A stretch of DNA of 64,000 nucleotides, taken from positions 121,677 to 185,676 of the forward strand of contig NW_005434624.1 of assembly GCF_000315625.1 (NCBI RefSeq), in the 5' to 3' direction. Positions within the stretch are counted from its first letter, which is position 1; each line of letters starts with the position of its first letter. A program made the position numbers and the translations under genes. The notes beneath the pieces were generated by a model. It was not told where the DNA came from and made no database searches. It saw nothing but the letters and a program-made list of their open reading frames with translations. Source of the stretch: Guillardia theta CCMP2712 (Eukaryota > Cryptophyceae > Pyrenomonadales > Geminigeraceae). Below are positions 38,133 through 50,248 of the stretch, one piece after another.

Positions 38133-38498
38133 ATGAATCGGAATTCTTTGATTCTTGCCAGTTGCAACTCAACCTTGCAACGCCTTGTTGTGTCAGCTCT
38201 GCAGTTCCTCCCTTCAATACCCTTCACTCCCCTTACCTCTCCCCTCACTGTTCACATGTCCAACAGAAGATCTTTCCGGGACTCTGTCAAAGATGTGAAG
38301 TGTGTTGTCCCAAAAAGTTCTCCAGACACGGAATATTGCACGACTGCTTCCTCTTGAAGCCTCCTCACAGGACGATGAGATGTAGGGAACTCAAACACAA
38401 GGAGGGGACGAGGGGGGCAGGCTTGGTCTCGAGCCCGCAGTCATGGTGGGCAGATGACTTCATTCTCTTCATGTACAACCATCAGCGCCAGGGCTTCT
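38133..38498. other. Convergent spacer between RWP-RK copy 8 and the ABC transporter gene
   Basis: Open frames exist on the + strand (38129-38581) but have no recognisable content. Probably the 3' untranslated regions of both genes. Confidence 0.4.
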
Positions 38499-41355
38499 TC
38501 AGTGGGCATGTCCGCATCCACAGCCCGAGTCCGAGCTCATGCTGGAGCCTACCGCAACCTCCTGGCAAGCATGTCAGGTAAGACGAGCACATGGCATACA
38601 AGAGCTCAGTGAACTAACCACCAGGTCCTCCGAGACGGCGTCGTCCTCCACTACTTTACTTCCCTCCTTTGCTTGCTGCGCCCACATCGCCGCATATCGG
38701 CCATTGAGGCCAAGGAGCTCCGCATGAGGGCCCCTTTCCACTACCTTCCCCTGATGCATCACGATGATCTCATCGCAGTTCACGATCGAGCTCAGTCTGT
38801 GAGCAATCAGCAGCGTCGTCTTGCCTCGGCGCAGGTCTCGCAGGCGATCCATCATGTTGCTCTCCGTCTTCACGTCCAAGGCTGACGTGGCCTCGTCGCA
38901 GATCAGGATCGGCGCATCCTTCACTAACGCTCGTGCTAGGGCCACACGCTGCCTCTGACCCCCTGACAGCCTCTGCCCTCTGTCTCCTACCATGGAGTAG
39001 ATCCCATTGTTCATCTTCGCTATCACAGGCTGGAGCTGTGCAGATTCGGCGGCAGAAAGCGCCTCCTGCATCATCATACAGTCAGGCACGTGACGGGGAC
39101 AAGCAAGTTACAACGCAGACCTCTTCCGTGCAGCCGTACTTTCCGTAGGCGATGTTGTAGGCGATGTCCTCGTTGAAGAGCGAAGGGTCCTGATGCACGA
39201 GCGCCACATTGTCGCGCAGGCTCTGGAAGGTGACGTCTCGGACGTCCTGTCCGTCCACAATCACATCTCCCTCCTTGGCCGTGACAGTTCGAGTGAGGAG
39301 CCGGGTGAGCGTTGACTTGCCGCATCCGCTCTCTCCAACGACAGCAACGTAGCTTCCTCCGGGTATCTTGAGGTCCAGACCACACAGCACGTGCTCCTTG
39401 TGGCTCCTGCCCTTGTCCTCCTGTCCAGCATGATCAACGTAGCTGAAGTGAATGTTCTTGAACTCCACGTCGCCCCGACTCACAAGGAGAGGCTTTGCCG
39501 TCTCCCTATCATTCTCCTGGCTCGACTTGTCCTGTATGATGCGGAACATCTCCTTGGCGTCAACCATCCCCTGCATCAGGAACATGTAGTTGGCTCCCAG
39601 GTGGTCCAACGGGCCCATCAGCTGCAGGAGGAGAGTGTTGATCATGATCATCTCACCCACCGTCATGGTGCCTGACAGGACGCTGGATGCTGTCCGGAAG
39701 AGAAGGTAACCGGACCCCAACGCCTCGATGCACTTCTGGCCCCAGTTCAGCACAGCAAGGGAAATGGAGGACTTGAGCTGCGCCCTCTGGTAGTCCACGA
39801 TCTTCTCGTCGTACCGCAGGATCTCGTGGGACTGCCGGTTGTTCAGCGTCACTGCCTCGTAGTGCAGGAGCCCGTCGAGGAGGCGGTTGGTAGCCAAGTT
39901 GTCGGACTTGTTCATCTCCTCAAGGTAGTGCGCACGTTGCTGCACCGTCTGAATGGTGAAGGCACAGTACACAGCCACCGTCGCGAAGCAGACGAGCGCA
40001 AGCTCCGGTCCCGCCTTCCACCACACGATCGCCGAGACCAGCAGCAGCTCGATCGCCTGTGGGACAAGATGCAGGAGCAACCTTGACAGGACAGCGATGA
40101 TGGCACGCATCCCCCTCTCCATGGACCTTGTTAGCGCTCCCGTGTTGGACCCTGTGTGGAAGGAAAGCGGCATCCTGTACAGCGATGCGAGGGCCTCGCG
40201 GCCGAAGACACGTACCGCTGGCTGGACTGTCCTAGCAAACAGAACGTCGTTGGCAGACTGCAGGAACTGTGCAAAGATCTTGGAGACGGTATAAACTGCT
40301 ATCAGGAAGAAGGAGCCCTGGAAGACATTGAGAACGCCGTTGTCCACGAAGGGGAAGATGGAGCGGAACACAGGGGAAACACTGACAGCGCCTGTGCTGA
40401 CTGTATCGAGGACATACTGATACATGAAAGGGGTGCTCACTCGCACAAACTTTGCAAACAGGACGATAGCACAGCAGAAGACCACCGCAGTTTTGCCGCT
40501 CCCCTTCAAGAAAGACTTGTACATGCTGGCGACGATCTGCCAGTTGCCGATTTCCTTAGGATCCTTGAGTTTGACAGCGCGTTGGTCTGCAACCAGGGAT
40601 TGGGGTTCCGGTTTGTTCAGCATCGGAATTTCCAAGTTCCCTCTGCCTGGGGCAGACGCACTGTGGGAGTGGGAGTGGGAGTGGGAGTGGGAGTGGGAGT
40701 GGGAGTGGGAGTGGGAGTGGGAGTCGGTATGCTCGTGAGAATGATCGTGAGAATGATCGTGATCTGAGTGCGAATGAGCTCCGACGCTATGGGGGTCGCG
40801 GGTCGGCGCTGCGCTGCCATGGCTGTGCGAGTGCGAGTGTCCATGCGCAGAGGTGCAGGACCCGTCCTCGCACTCGTGCTCCTCGTGCATGACAATGACC
40901 ACATCCGAAGCTCTTGACAAAGTGGATGAGTTCGCTCCATGCAACCTGTGCTCGCTGCCCGCGGCCCCATCGAGATTCAGGTCACCATGTTGCTGCACGC
41001 CGGTGCTTCGGTGTTCGTGCACATGCCCTGATCCAGCACACATCTGTATGTCTCGGAGCAAGACCGTGCCGCATCTTCTGGAGTGGATCGTGGGAAGAGA
41101 TCGGAGGATTGACTGTCGAATACAAGCGCTTCCTCCGGGAACTTGTTGGCTGCCAAAGTTCTGTTTGCTGCTTACCTCTTGCCATGACGCGCCCAGCCGT
41201 CCATGGAAGAAGGAGCCGAATCCCAGAACGACTTTGCCTCTTCTGGAAAGATTCAAGGCATCTGATGGCAAGAGTGCAAGAAGGAACAGGGTTTGCCATA
41301 GCATGTGCCGGTTCCGTGCTGAAGCCATGGCTAACGAACAGAAACAGTCAACCAA
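38499..41355 (-). CDS. ATM1/HMT1-like ABC half-transporter with His-rich amino-terminal region
   Basis: Two large exons are separated by an intron at about 39067-39120. A signal-peptide-like start is MASARNRHMLWQTLFLLALL (ATG at 41326-41328; 41355 is in frame upstream). A long His-rich region follows, with HSHS repeats encoded by (GTGGGA)n. The membrane domain resembles ABCB7/ATM1 and HMT1 (FHTGSNTGALTRSMERGMRA; LHYEAVTLNNRQSHEILRYD; LAVLNWGQKCIEALGSG). The nucleotide-binding domain has Walker A VGESGCGKST, Q-loop HQDPSLF, signature LSGGQRQRVALARAL, Walker B ILICDEATSALD and H-loop AHR. Such proteins export glutathione-linked or heavy-metal-linked compounds from mitochondria or vacuoles. The simple stop is at 38574. 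A possible further splice would add EVAVGSSMSSDSGCGCGHAH, stopping at 38499-38501. Metal handling is inferred. Confidence 0.88.
40662..40723. repeat. (GTGGGA)n hexanucleotide repeat in coding sequence
   Basis: About ten units encode alternating His-Ser on the minus strand in the ABC transporter's amino-terminal region. The hexamer keeps the reading frame when it changes length. Confidence 0.9.
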
Positions 41356-42641
41356 CTTGCAGGCAAGTGAATCGATCAGTTCAGCTTGTCATCATCTATA
41401 GAAATCGAAAAGTCAGCAAACCCTCAACAAAAACTTCTTTGACGCGCATGGGGTGAGAGGACATGAAAAAGTGGTGGATGGGGCACGCATGAAGGGCAAG
41501 CTTTGGTTAGTTGCAGGCATCATACGGGAGCAAGCTCTGATCAGTCCTACTCATGACTCCGACAGTAATTCCTGGTCTTCAGACACTAGTCTCATCCACA
41601 CCTACTACACCTCTCGCCTCATTGTCATGACAGTTGTTACAAGTGCAAACAGAGGACTGCTCTATTCTTGAGTTCATCCATGACCGAATCATCATCAGCT
41701 GTTGAGAATTTTGCAACAGAGTGCAGCTTCGAAGCATCATCATCACTATCTCATGGTGAAACACGATCTCCGTGACATCGTGCTCTGCTTTCATGCCGCG
41801 TATCGCTGTACGGAGAGAAGCGGCCATGGGGAGCAAGCCGTCATGGAATGAAAAGGGGAAGTCCTTCGTAGGGTGGGTGACAAACACTTGATGGGATGGT
41901 AGGGTGGGGTTAAAAACCTCAAGGGGGAATGATTTCGAGTTGTGTAAACCAATTTGTGCCAACCTTGCAGTAAAGTTTTCAAATATTGCAATAAATTTCT
42001 AATACTGAAAAGTACAATTGCTCAGATGGCGGACAGCAGGGGGTAGGGTATTTTCGCAACAAGGGTAGGGCGGTGTACCGTGCAGTGTATGGGGTAGATC
42101 GATGGGCCGCTACATCCGTGATGGAGGGTGGTGCCCACAGGGGTACTGACAAGGACCCCCAATTATCCCATATGATGACAGGAAATGAAGGGGTACTTTT
42201 AGAAAATGTTTGGGTCAAGTGGGGTCACTGTTGATGGGACAAGGGGACAATGTGATAGGGTAGGGGTGGTGATTTCCAGTACAGTTGTCTCAAAGCGCAT
42301 GGGTCATAGCCAGGGGTGGGTACTTCAGTTGCTAGTTGTTGACACGGCCTTGCACGCAGACAGAAAGGGTCTTGGAACGGCGGGAAAAGGCGGGGCGGGC
42401 TCGCAAATTGCCGATGGATGGCGGGGTGCATCAAGCCGGCGAGAGCGCCATGGCTGAAGGAGAGGGGAGGAGGAAGTGAAGGGCGAGGAGCGGAGAGGAG
42501 AGGAGAGGACATAGTGGACTGATCCTGCTGCTGAAGGAGTGCTGTTAAGTGGTTCAGGTTGAGCTGAGCTCCCTTGACTGTCTGTTGCGATCAGTGCGAG
42601 TGGCGGTTCTCTGAAAGTAGGTGCTGGGAACAGGAGGCTCG
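41356..42641. promoter_or_regulatory. Divergent upstream region of the ABC and SLC13-type transporter genes, with GGGGTA island
   Basis: The 1.3 kb between the two transporter starts contains mixed sequence to about 41.86 kb, a GGGGTA island (41870-42330) and a G/A-rich leader before 42642. No gene is seen. Shared regulation is inferred only from the divergent arrangement. Confidence 0.4.
41870..42330. repeat. GGGGTA island 3
   Basis: Words such as GGGGGTAGGGTA, AGGGTAGGG, GGGGTAGATC and GGGGTACT are scattered through the segment, with a few CCCCC words. The left C-rich arm seen in other islands is weak here. Confidence 0.5.
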
Positions 42642-45463
42642 ATGGCGAGCAGAGAAGGGATTGAAGAGCTTCTGCTCGCAAATGATGGATCAGCAGCAAG
42701 TGCGTCTGCTCAGGACCTTGGCTCCAAGGTCTCCGTCGAGACCGGGACGTACATCAGTGACAGGGGCAAATATTCGGAGCTAGACTCGCAGCCTGGAATT
42801 CAAGATCACCTATCCTCCTTCTTTGCAAAGTTCCCTCTCTCCATCGTATGTTTTGTCTGCACATCGGTCGTCTGTGCCGCGGCCAACTTCTTCGATGCCG
42901 TCCCAGAGTTCAACTGGCAGAGCTGGTTAACCATCTGCGTTACGATTGGAGCTTTGCTGCTCATGGCCAACAACTGCCCCCCTGAGTTGGTCATGCTGGC
43001 CGTCACGATCATCCTGCGGCTCTTCAACGTCATCAACGACGACCAGGCATGGAGCGGGTTCCATTCCCAGGGCATCCTCGCCATCGGAGTGCTCCTGGTT
43101 GTGGTGAAGTGCCTGGAGGAAGCAGGGACGATCGAGATGGTGGTTGGCAACTTTCTTGGACGCACGTCCAACCCGACCATCGCAATCTGCCGCCTCTGCT
43201 GCCCTGTGGTCATGACCTCCGCGTTCATCAACAACACCCCAGTCGTTGCCATGATGATCCCGATCGTGCTCAAGTGGGCTAACGCAAACCAGCTGCCCCC
43301 CTCCCAGCTCCTGATCCCGCTCTCTTACTCGGCCCTGCTGGGCGGGATGTGCACGCTGATTGGAACGAGCACCAACCTCATCCTGCAAGAGCTCCTCTTG
43401 CGAGACAAGGAGGAAGGCCACGACCCCGGCTTCCAAATGTCCTTCTTCTCCATCACCCCGGTAGCAGCTCCTGTGGCGGCGGTGGGGCTAATCTACATGA
43501 CGATAGCTGCAAGGTGACAGCATGCTTGTCCTTGCAAGCAGGTGCCCGTTGCTGATGCTGGCGATCATGTCACAGGTACCTCCTCCCCCTCGACCGAGAT
43601 CGCAACAAGGGCGAGATGAAGTTGTATCCCTCCCAGGACTCGTCGAACCTCGGGGGCCTGAGGATCTACACAGTGTCCTTTGTCATTACAGCGTTGGCGT
43701 CGAGGAAGAGCGCTAGTGCTCTCGGGCTGAAGCGAGTGCAGGGGGCCAAGCTGGTCTCCATCCAGAAGGGGAGAGCTCTGTCCAGGTCAACGTCTCCTTG
43801 CTCGCGCGGCCGCAATGTTGCGGCTTCTTCTGCCTCCGACACTGCTCAGGATGCTGCTGGAGGTGTGATCGCTCAAGTGTGCGTGTAGCTCGACTGATGT
43901 CTGCACAGAGATCTCTGAATCCTCTAGGCCGGACGCTACAGCAGAAGAACCTACCCTCCCCCGTGCTGAAAACGCGCAGGAGGATCTCAGTCTCTGGGAG
44001 CAGCCCCTGCTCGAAGGAGACGTTCTGTCCTTCCTCTGCACTGCCGATGCGGTTTCCCAGCTTCGAAAGGTCGAGGGCTTGCAGGCTGCCGCTCATAGCA
44101 GGCTGCATGCCGAACTCAACAGAGCCCCAAAGAGGCGGAGGAGGTGCCTGGTGGAGGTTGTCGTTGACGCCCGGTGAGACCCTCTCTAGCATCAGTTGTG
44201 AATCTCTTGACCATGGAAGTTCCCTATTAGTTGCCCTCTCCTCGGGCAGTCGGTGCAGGACGCGGATACACTGTCCCTGTACAATGCTGCTATCTTCGCC
44301 GTGAGGCCTAGCTTGACCTCGGACGAGTACTTCCCCCTTCTCTCCGGCATCCCGCAGCCTCGCCTGCGGTACGAGCGGGATGGTCGACCGCAGGACAGCG
44401 TCCAAGAGGAGCAGGCGGCTGATGCCCATCGAGAATGTTTGGTGAGTCTGCCGTGAGAGTCAGGGATAGCATGACAGGAGGTGTGACAGATCAGACGGGG
44501 AGACACGCTGCTGCTTGAGACATACCCCAACTTCGTGACGTATCCTCCCTCTTCCTACGGTCTGCTGCCGCCTCAACCTGCGCATGCAGGAACTACAAGG
44601 ACTCTGATCACTTCGCTCTCGTCCGCCTGATTGATGACAGCGCCCCCCCCCGACACAACCAGTAAGTGAGAAGGCAGCAATGGAGATTGGGGGAGTGGGA
44701 GGGGAAAGGGGATCTGTCTCATATCAACTTCAGGTACAAGGATAGGATACGGAGACTGGTGGCAGGGACTGTCTTCCTCTGTATGGTAGTGCTTGTCGCC
44801 TCGCAGCAGGTAGGGTCAGAGTCTTCTCCGGACCAGCCTGACGTCTGGCCTGCAGCTGAGCCTCCTCGTGGCGATGCTCATCGCCTCCTACATCCTCGTC
44901 GGCATTCAGGTGCCGGCAGCTCGTTCCTCCCGTCAGCTCTGACGGCTTGCAGTGCATCACCATTCACTCGGCATTTCGCGCCATCAAGGGCCGCATCATC
45001 CTCGCAGCTATCGCAGCGTTCGGGCTAGGAGAAGGTCTCACCAACACGCACGTCACTTCCAAGCTTGCAGAGGGAATGGTGTCGATAGGACAGTCTCTCG
45101 GGCCCATCCCCCTCCTTTTCCTCGTCTACCTCAGGTGCGTCGACGTGGTCTGCATGGAGAAGCTCATGACATGCTCTAAACAGCACTGCTTGCATGAGTT
45201 GTATTGTGAGCAATCAGGCAACAGTCATCATCATGTATAGTATAGTCAAGAACCTCCAGGTCGAGCTAAGTATGTACAAGTTTGTCGTCGTGCTCATCAT
45301 TGGGGCCTCCTCCTCCTTCATGACGCCCTTCGGCTATCAAACAAACCTCATGGTCTGGCGAGCTGGCGGATACACGTTCGCCGACTACGTCTACTTCGGA
45401 GTCCCGCTGACTTTGATCACTGGCTTGACGACTTCAGTCTTGTGTCATCTGTGGATCCCATAG
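42642..45463 (+). CDS. SLC13/SAC1-like sodium-anion (sulfate-type) transporter with RCK_C-like insert
   Basis: Several exons; an alternative in-frame ATG lies at 42621. After a Ser/Glu-rich start, the first transporter half has many membrane segments and the hallmark of the divalent anion:Na+ symporter family, [20 protein letters not shown], followed by [20 protein letters not shown] plus [10 protein letters not shown] cytosolic insert contains a TrkA_C/RCK_C-like region ([56 protein letters not shown]). The second half has [36 protein letters not shown] and the second hairpin [13 protein letters not shown], then [17 protein letters not shown] and a stop at 45461-45463. This layout matches algal SAC1/SLT sulfate transporters or sensors. 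Substrate is inferred from family. Introns are mostly 45-70 nt; two middle junctions are tentative. Confidence 0.85.
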
Positions 45464-45603
45464 GATGGGAGGCATCATGCGAGACAGCCCAGCTGTTCCC
45501 TGGAGAGGATCCATGTCAGGTTGCTGAGGACGGGTCTCTTGTAACTTACAGCACAACGTCCAGAGACGTGATGAAGTCTCTTTGTGTAAGCTAAAATGAA
45601 GTG

Positions 45604-46156
45604 TCAGACTGTGACATTAATCTTACACCATCTCATGACAACAAACTTGAAAACCCCCACCGCAACAAACTCGAAGAAAGCTCTCACCAGCTGAGGGTTC
45701 TCTGCATCCCTCAACTCTACAGCCAAGTTGCGCCTGACGTCCATGGGAAGGTTCTTCTTGACAGCTGATATGGAGGCGAACGTGTAAAGGCACTTCGCCT
45801 GCGCGGGAGTGAACGAGGGTCGAGGAGAGGAGGACAATACGTCTTGCTGGATGAAGTGCTTCATGTCAACGCCTATGGACTGGAAGGACCTCGACATGAC
45901 TTGCTGCGGTCTGCCATGGCCCGTCAACCCTGGCAGCGCATGATGGCATGAAAGCAAACAACATCATCTGCGACTCGTCCAAATGACGGAGGATCTCCGG
46001 GCTCAGCTCGTGCTTCCTGCGTCCCTCCCATCCGCTGCCGGTCAGCCAGGCGGGGCTGATGAGGAAGCTAAGGCTCTCACCCCTCAGCCTGCAACTGCAG
46101 GAACTGCTGGATAATGACGAGATGATCTTCGCGCACGAAGAGAAGGCCAAGAGCAT
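45604..46156 (-). CDS. Hypothetical protein
   Basis: Two overlapping frames look coding: a first exon with RRKHELSPEILRHLDESQMM, and a second with SFQSIGVDMKHFIQQDVLSS, KKNLPMDVRRNLAVELRDAE and VRAFFEFVAVGVFKFVVMRW. They would join through a very short intron of about 25 nt near 45930 (GT...AG, correct phase), or there is a frameshift. The end is hydrophobic. No family is recognised. It converges on the SLC13-type gene with 140 bases between stops. The start is uncertain. Confidence 0.45.
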
Positions 46157-46200
46157 GGAACATGACCTGCGACCCTCTCAGCTTTCAGCCCCCATCGCAT

Positions 46201-46320
46201 TTCGTCTCGTCTCGTCTCGTCTCGTCTCGTCTCGTCTCGTCTCCCCTCCTCTCCTCTCATCTCGTCTCGTCTCGTCTCGTCTCGTCTCGTCTCCTGTCCT
46301 GTCCTGTCCTGTCTTGCCTT
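46201..46320. repeat. (CTCGT)n and (CCTGT)n pentanucleotide repeats
   Basis: Two blocks of CTCGT units are separated by CCTCT and followed by CCTGT and CCTTG units. They lie between the two small minus-strand genes. Confidence 0.9.
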
Positions 46321-46490
46321 GCCTTGCCTTGTGCTTTATCCTCTCCTCCTCTCCACCTCTCCTCTCCTCTCCTCCCCACCCCTTCTCTCTCTCCCACCTC
46401 AATGCTCTCTTTGTCGTTGTTCCTCACCCACTCGTTGAGGATCATGGGGATGGAGGCGTGTTTCTGCGAGCTAGCACGGTAAGAATCCAG

Positions 46491-47103
46491 TCATTGCAGG
46501 AGCAGAAGACGCACGGAACCGGCCACGACCTCCTTCTGCAGCTCACGGTAGAGCCTGTGCGAAGGGACGACATGAGCTGCAGCGTTCAAGTCAGTGAGCA
46601 GCACAGGCAACAAGCCATGGCACCATCGGGCTGGAACTCATCAGCAACGTTCTCCTTCACGCTCGCTTGCTTCAGCTGAGCCGCTGGGCTGAACGCGTTG
46701 GCTACAACCTTGATAGCCCGGAACCCTTTCCATGCACTCCCCATCAGTTGCAGCTCCAAAGGACCCCTCCTCCTCCCATAACTTCCCCCTCCTTCCCTCT
46801 TCCTCCGATACCTTTCCCCGTCCCCCCGTTCCCCCTCTCCCTCCCTCATTCCCGGCCTTTCCCTCCCCTCCCTCACCTTTCCACCCGCTCATCCCGACGA
46901 GCTTCCAAGAGGCTTAGCGGGTCTCTTCCGACCAGCACAAGACAAGCAGGCAGTTCCTCCTCTCTCAGCACGGCGCTGCCACGTCCCCCGTTGACCCCGG
47001 AACCATGTCCCTTCTCCCCCTGCTCCTCCCCGGCCCTACAGTCCAGGAGGAGGGGAATAGGAAACGCAATTCTGTGCACTGAACGGCGGCGAGCGATGGA
47101 CAT
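46491..47103 (-). CDS. Hypothetical protein
   Basis: Exons inferred from splice sites. A start exon (from 47103) reads MSIARRRSVHRIAFPIPLLL, later PACLVLVGRDPLSLLEARRD. An intron with GGGGA runs follows. A well-formed exon reads MGSAWKGFRAIKVVANAFSP plus AAQLKQASVKENVADEFQPD. A 47-nt intron follows, then HRLYRELQKEVVAGSVRLLL and a stop at 46491-46493. The basic, amphipathic beginning could be a mitochondrial signal. No family is recognised. The first exon is the weakest part. Confidence 0.45.
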
Positions 47104-47379
47104 GCAGCGGTAGAAGTGAGGACAATGATGAGGCGAATGGGCAGCTGGAAACTAGTGCTGCTCTGATTGGTATGAGATGTTCTGATTGGTATGAGATGTT
47201 TGTCGACAAGAAGAGGCGGGGTTTAATGTCTATGAATTCCTCCAGCTTTGTTCTGCTCAAGGAAGCTGACGAGGTCCTGCCATTCGCACTCATTGCCATC
47301 AATTGCCATACAAGTTGAGGTACATCATACGATACTCCACGATCGTCGTCACTCGTGTTCATCAACTCCATCAACTCCT

Positions 47380-48231
47380 CTAGTTCTCGCTGGCTCTTTC
47401 ATCAGCGATCATCAGCAACACCAACGTCCTCGTCACCTCGTCACATTGGATCTTGTGAAGCTTCAACCATTCCCGCATTCTCGCCTTGCCTATGAAGCCT
47501 TTCTTGTCCTGACCTCCCCAGTCACCATCTCCCACTCTGACGCCCTTCCGGCATCACCCGCATGTACGTGAAGAACCTGAGCGCTTCATGCCCCCCATCC
47601 GTTTTGCTTACCATCAAAGAGTCAGCACGTTGGAAGGTCGGCGGTATCAGATCATCACCCTGAAAGTGCCGCCACCCACCCTTGGAACTGATGGATGCTG
47701 ATCCCCTTGGCATTCACCTGCCGACGCCGTCGGCTCTCCTCCTCACTCCAAGAATCCTACCGAGTGTCTTTCAGGAATCGCAAACCCCAACAGCCTTCCC
47801 AGTCGTCTTGCATTCTCCACCGGCAAATGGCCTTTCATCAAGTCTGTCAGTCACGAGCATGGCCCTTGTCGCACGATTCTGTGCCATACAAGGAGGTACC
47901 TGTTGACGATGTGTCCATCATGTTGAATATTGCCTCGATCTCACTCCTTCGCTGCCTCTCCTGTGTGTTCACTCCTCATCAGCTACCAGTGACAGGAAAA
48001 AGAAGTCAGGCAGGTTGATTCGTCCTCAAGCGCTTCAAGCGCTCATGTTTTCAAAGGCAGACGGGTGCACTGCAAGCGAGGGCGAGGGGATGGGAGACAA
48101 ACCTCGGAGCGCTTGTTCATCATGTCCTCTACCGTCTCAAACGTTTGACTTTGCTTCCTCCCCTTCTCTCGCCCGCTGTCGACCTCAGTGCCAGTGGCTG
48201 GAGACTCACTGGCCGATGGTGCTGTCGCCAT
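47380..48231 (-). CDS. Small helical protein, possibly with a degenerate EF-hand pair
   Basis: The first exon begins MATAPSASESPATGTEVDSG and ends ETVEDMMNKRSE. In-phase splicing gives ERQRRSEIEAIFNMMDTSS, then DLMKGHLPVENARRLGRLLG plus FAIPERHS, then VNAKGISIHQFQGWVAALSG, RFFTYMR and a last exon MREWLKLHKIQCDEVTRTLV plus LLMIADERASEN. The helix-loop-helix spacing around IEAIFNMMD and ISIHQFQGW resembles an EF-hand pair that has lost its calcium ligands, as in several ciliary proteins. This is a weak structural resemblance. The first junctions are good; the last two are uncertain because phases do not all close. Confidence 0.5.
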
Positions 48232-48239
48232 GACTGAGC

Positions 48240-49130
48240 AGCGACCTCTTACCGTAGTACTGACCGCTTCCCGGTTGCTCTTGAAGTTGCCGAAGTCCTC
48301 CTGTTCTGTGGTCGGTCCAGGACGGAGTCCGATCCGGGAGTCCGTTACTGTTATGCCGTTGAAGCTGAGCATATACGGCCCGGCACCCGGGCCCACTGAG
48401 GCTTGCCTTAGTACCGTACCCGGCGCCGGGACCGGGCTACGGCACTACTAGTGACTTGGTGACTTCGAAGCCTGCAGTGCGGCCTTGCAGGACGATGCGT
48501 TGCGCTTTCTGTGGTGGCTGGCGGATCGCTCGGCGAACAGGGAAACGGCAGCGCTGGATGGTCTCTCGGCCTCGCAAGACGTCACGGTCTCAGGTGATCC
48601 GATCAGGTCAGTCCAGGATCTTCGTCAGCTCAACTTGGCATTGAAGCCTTGAAGGCCTCCCTGGAGTCCTACGCTGCCGTCATCGCGGGTGCATCCCGGT
48701 ACTAGCGTCACGAGTCTCATTCCTTAGCCTCCGGCGGCGGCCACCGCCGAGTCCGAGCCGCGACTAGTCGCCATCGCTGGCGGCATGGCCGCGCCGGGGG
48801 GACTTGTCCTGCGCGCAGTTAAGTGAAGGCCCGGTATCAGTTAAGTTTGGGGGACAGCAGTCGGCAGGATTGGGTTTGGTTCTCGCTGTCTTTCTCTTCT
48901 CGCCGTTTGGCCTGTGCGACAGTCTCGTGACGCCGGGTCAGGGTCAAGCCTCATCAGGGGCCTCCTCGACTCTCCTGATTGTCCTCGTACTGATTTCTAA
49001 CTTAACTTTGAGTAAAGACGCCGCCGTGCAGTTGTGCCCCCCCGGGGACCGGCGTAGCGCTGCGCGGCGCGGCAGACTCGCCTCGCCTACTAGAGGCTCG
49101 GACTCCAGGCTCGGACTCCAGGCTCGGCTG
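48240..49130. repeat. GC-rich GGCC/CGGG block 3
   Basis: CGGCCCGGCACCCGGGCCC, CGGCGCCGGGACCGGGCTAC and CGGCGGCGGCCACCGCCGAG occur with less GC-rich stretches between them. It is more broken up than blocks 1 and 2. Confidence 0.45.
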
Positions 49131-49149
49131 CATTCCCTATAATGATGTC

Positions 49150-50200
49150 CGGACGCGGGGTAGGGTACTTTATTACGGCACGGTACGGTACGGACTGGGA
49201 ATTGATGCGAGGACCCCTCGGTCACCCCCCGAGTCACCCGGTAGGCCTTGCCACGGTAGTCACCTCTTACATCTCACATCCCACCCCTGCTTTCCCTGCC
49301 CACCCCCCGGGGCACCTGCAGGGATACGCCTCTTCCTCCCCTGCAGCCCTGCAGATACGACAACTCAAGTGGCGCCGCCGCCGGCTTAGTGTTGAGTTCC
49401 TTCGTGCAGGGGCTTCCTAGGACCCCAGATAGGACCGCATTTGCACCTAGATGTAGGAGTTCTAAGCCAAGGTGTTACCGCTGGTAAGACCAAGGGAAGT
49501 CAGATACGCCCCATATGCTGAAACTCGTGTAGGGCACCCACCCCGTGCTGTACCGCTTTTCGGCAAGAGTCCGTGCATAGAGGGTCCTAGCATTGTATCT
49601 GGTCCTAGGGACCGGCTCGGTCAAAGATTTGATGTTTGACCATTTTGACCGCTCCCTGCAATCCCGCTGGCAATTTTTCCTCCTTTTTTTGTGCACCTCC
49701 CACCCACCCCACTTGAACTACTCCTCCGCAACTTCCAACTTCCAACGAACCTACCCACCCCTTCCCCATGGCTCTCCAAGTGTGCCCGGTGTCCGGGACG
49801 GCTTGGAGGCAGAATGGGGGAAGGGTAAGGGTCAGGGAATTGGAGACCTTGTCATGTTTTCAGAGGAACGTGGGGGAGACCTCGAAGGAAATAGGTCCTC
49901 GGCCCTATCATCACTAGTACCCCACATACAAGACCCTACCTCTCTGTATCCAACAGTTGAAGGACCCCCCACCCCCCTTCGGGCCGATATCCCGATGAAA
50001 GGCATGTGACCATTTGACCATCGGTCAAAGAGTGTAAAGTCGAAAAGATGTGTTTTCAAATACAGAATCCCTGAGCCTTAACACTGCGGGACGTGTGTCG
50101 AGATGGGGGTACTTAGATGTAAATCGGAGGGGTTCTTTGCTGGAGCATCTGGTATGGGTGGGGTACATCTTTGGTAGAAGGCAGGGGTGGGGTGGGTGAG
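49150..50200. repeat. GGGGTA island 4
   Basis: A C-rich left part (49640-49990: CCCACCCACCCC, CCTACCCACCCC, AGTACCCC) changes to a G-rich right part (50100-50200: GGGGGTAC, GGGTGGGGTAC, GGGGTGGGGTGGG). GGGGTAGGGTAC also occurs near 49157. Confidence 0.5.
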
Positions 50201-50248
50201 GGGCAACCCATGATAAAGGTGAGACCCGACAGTGCCAGCATCGCAAGA

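Larger units (their letters stand above)
48232..50248. other. Intergenic region with GC-rich blocks and GGGGTA island
   Basis: GC-rich, GTCAC/CCGG-type sequence occurs at 48240-48460 and 48700-49130. A GGGGTA island follows at about 49150-50200. The region is the shared upstream zone of the minus-strand gene ending at 48231 and the dehydrogenase gene starting at 50249. No gene is supported. Confidence 0.55.
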
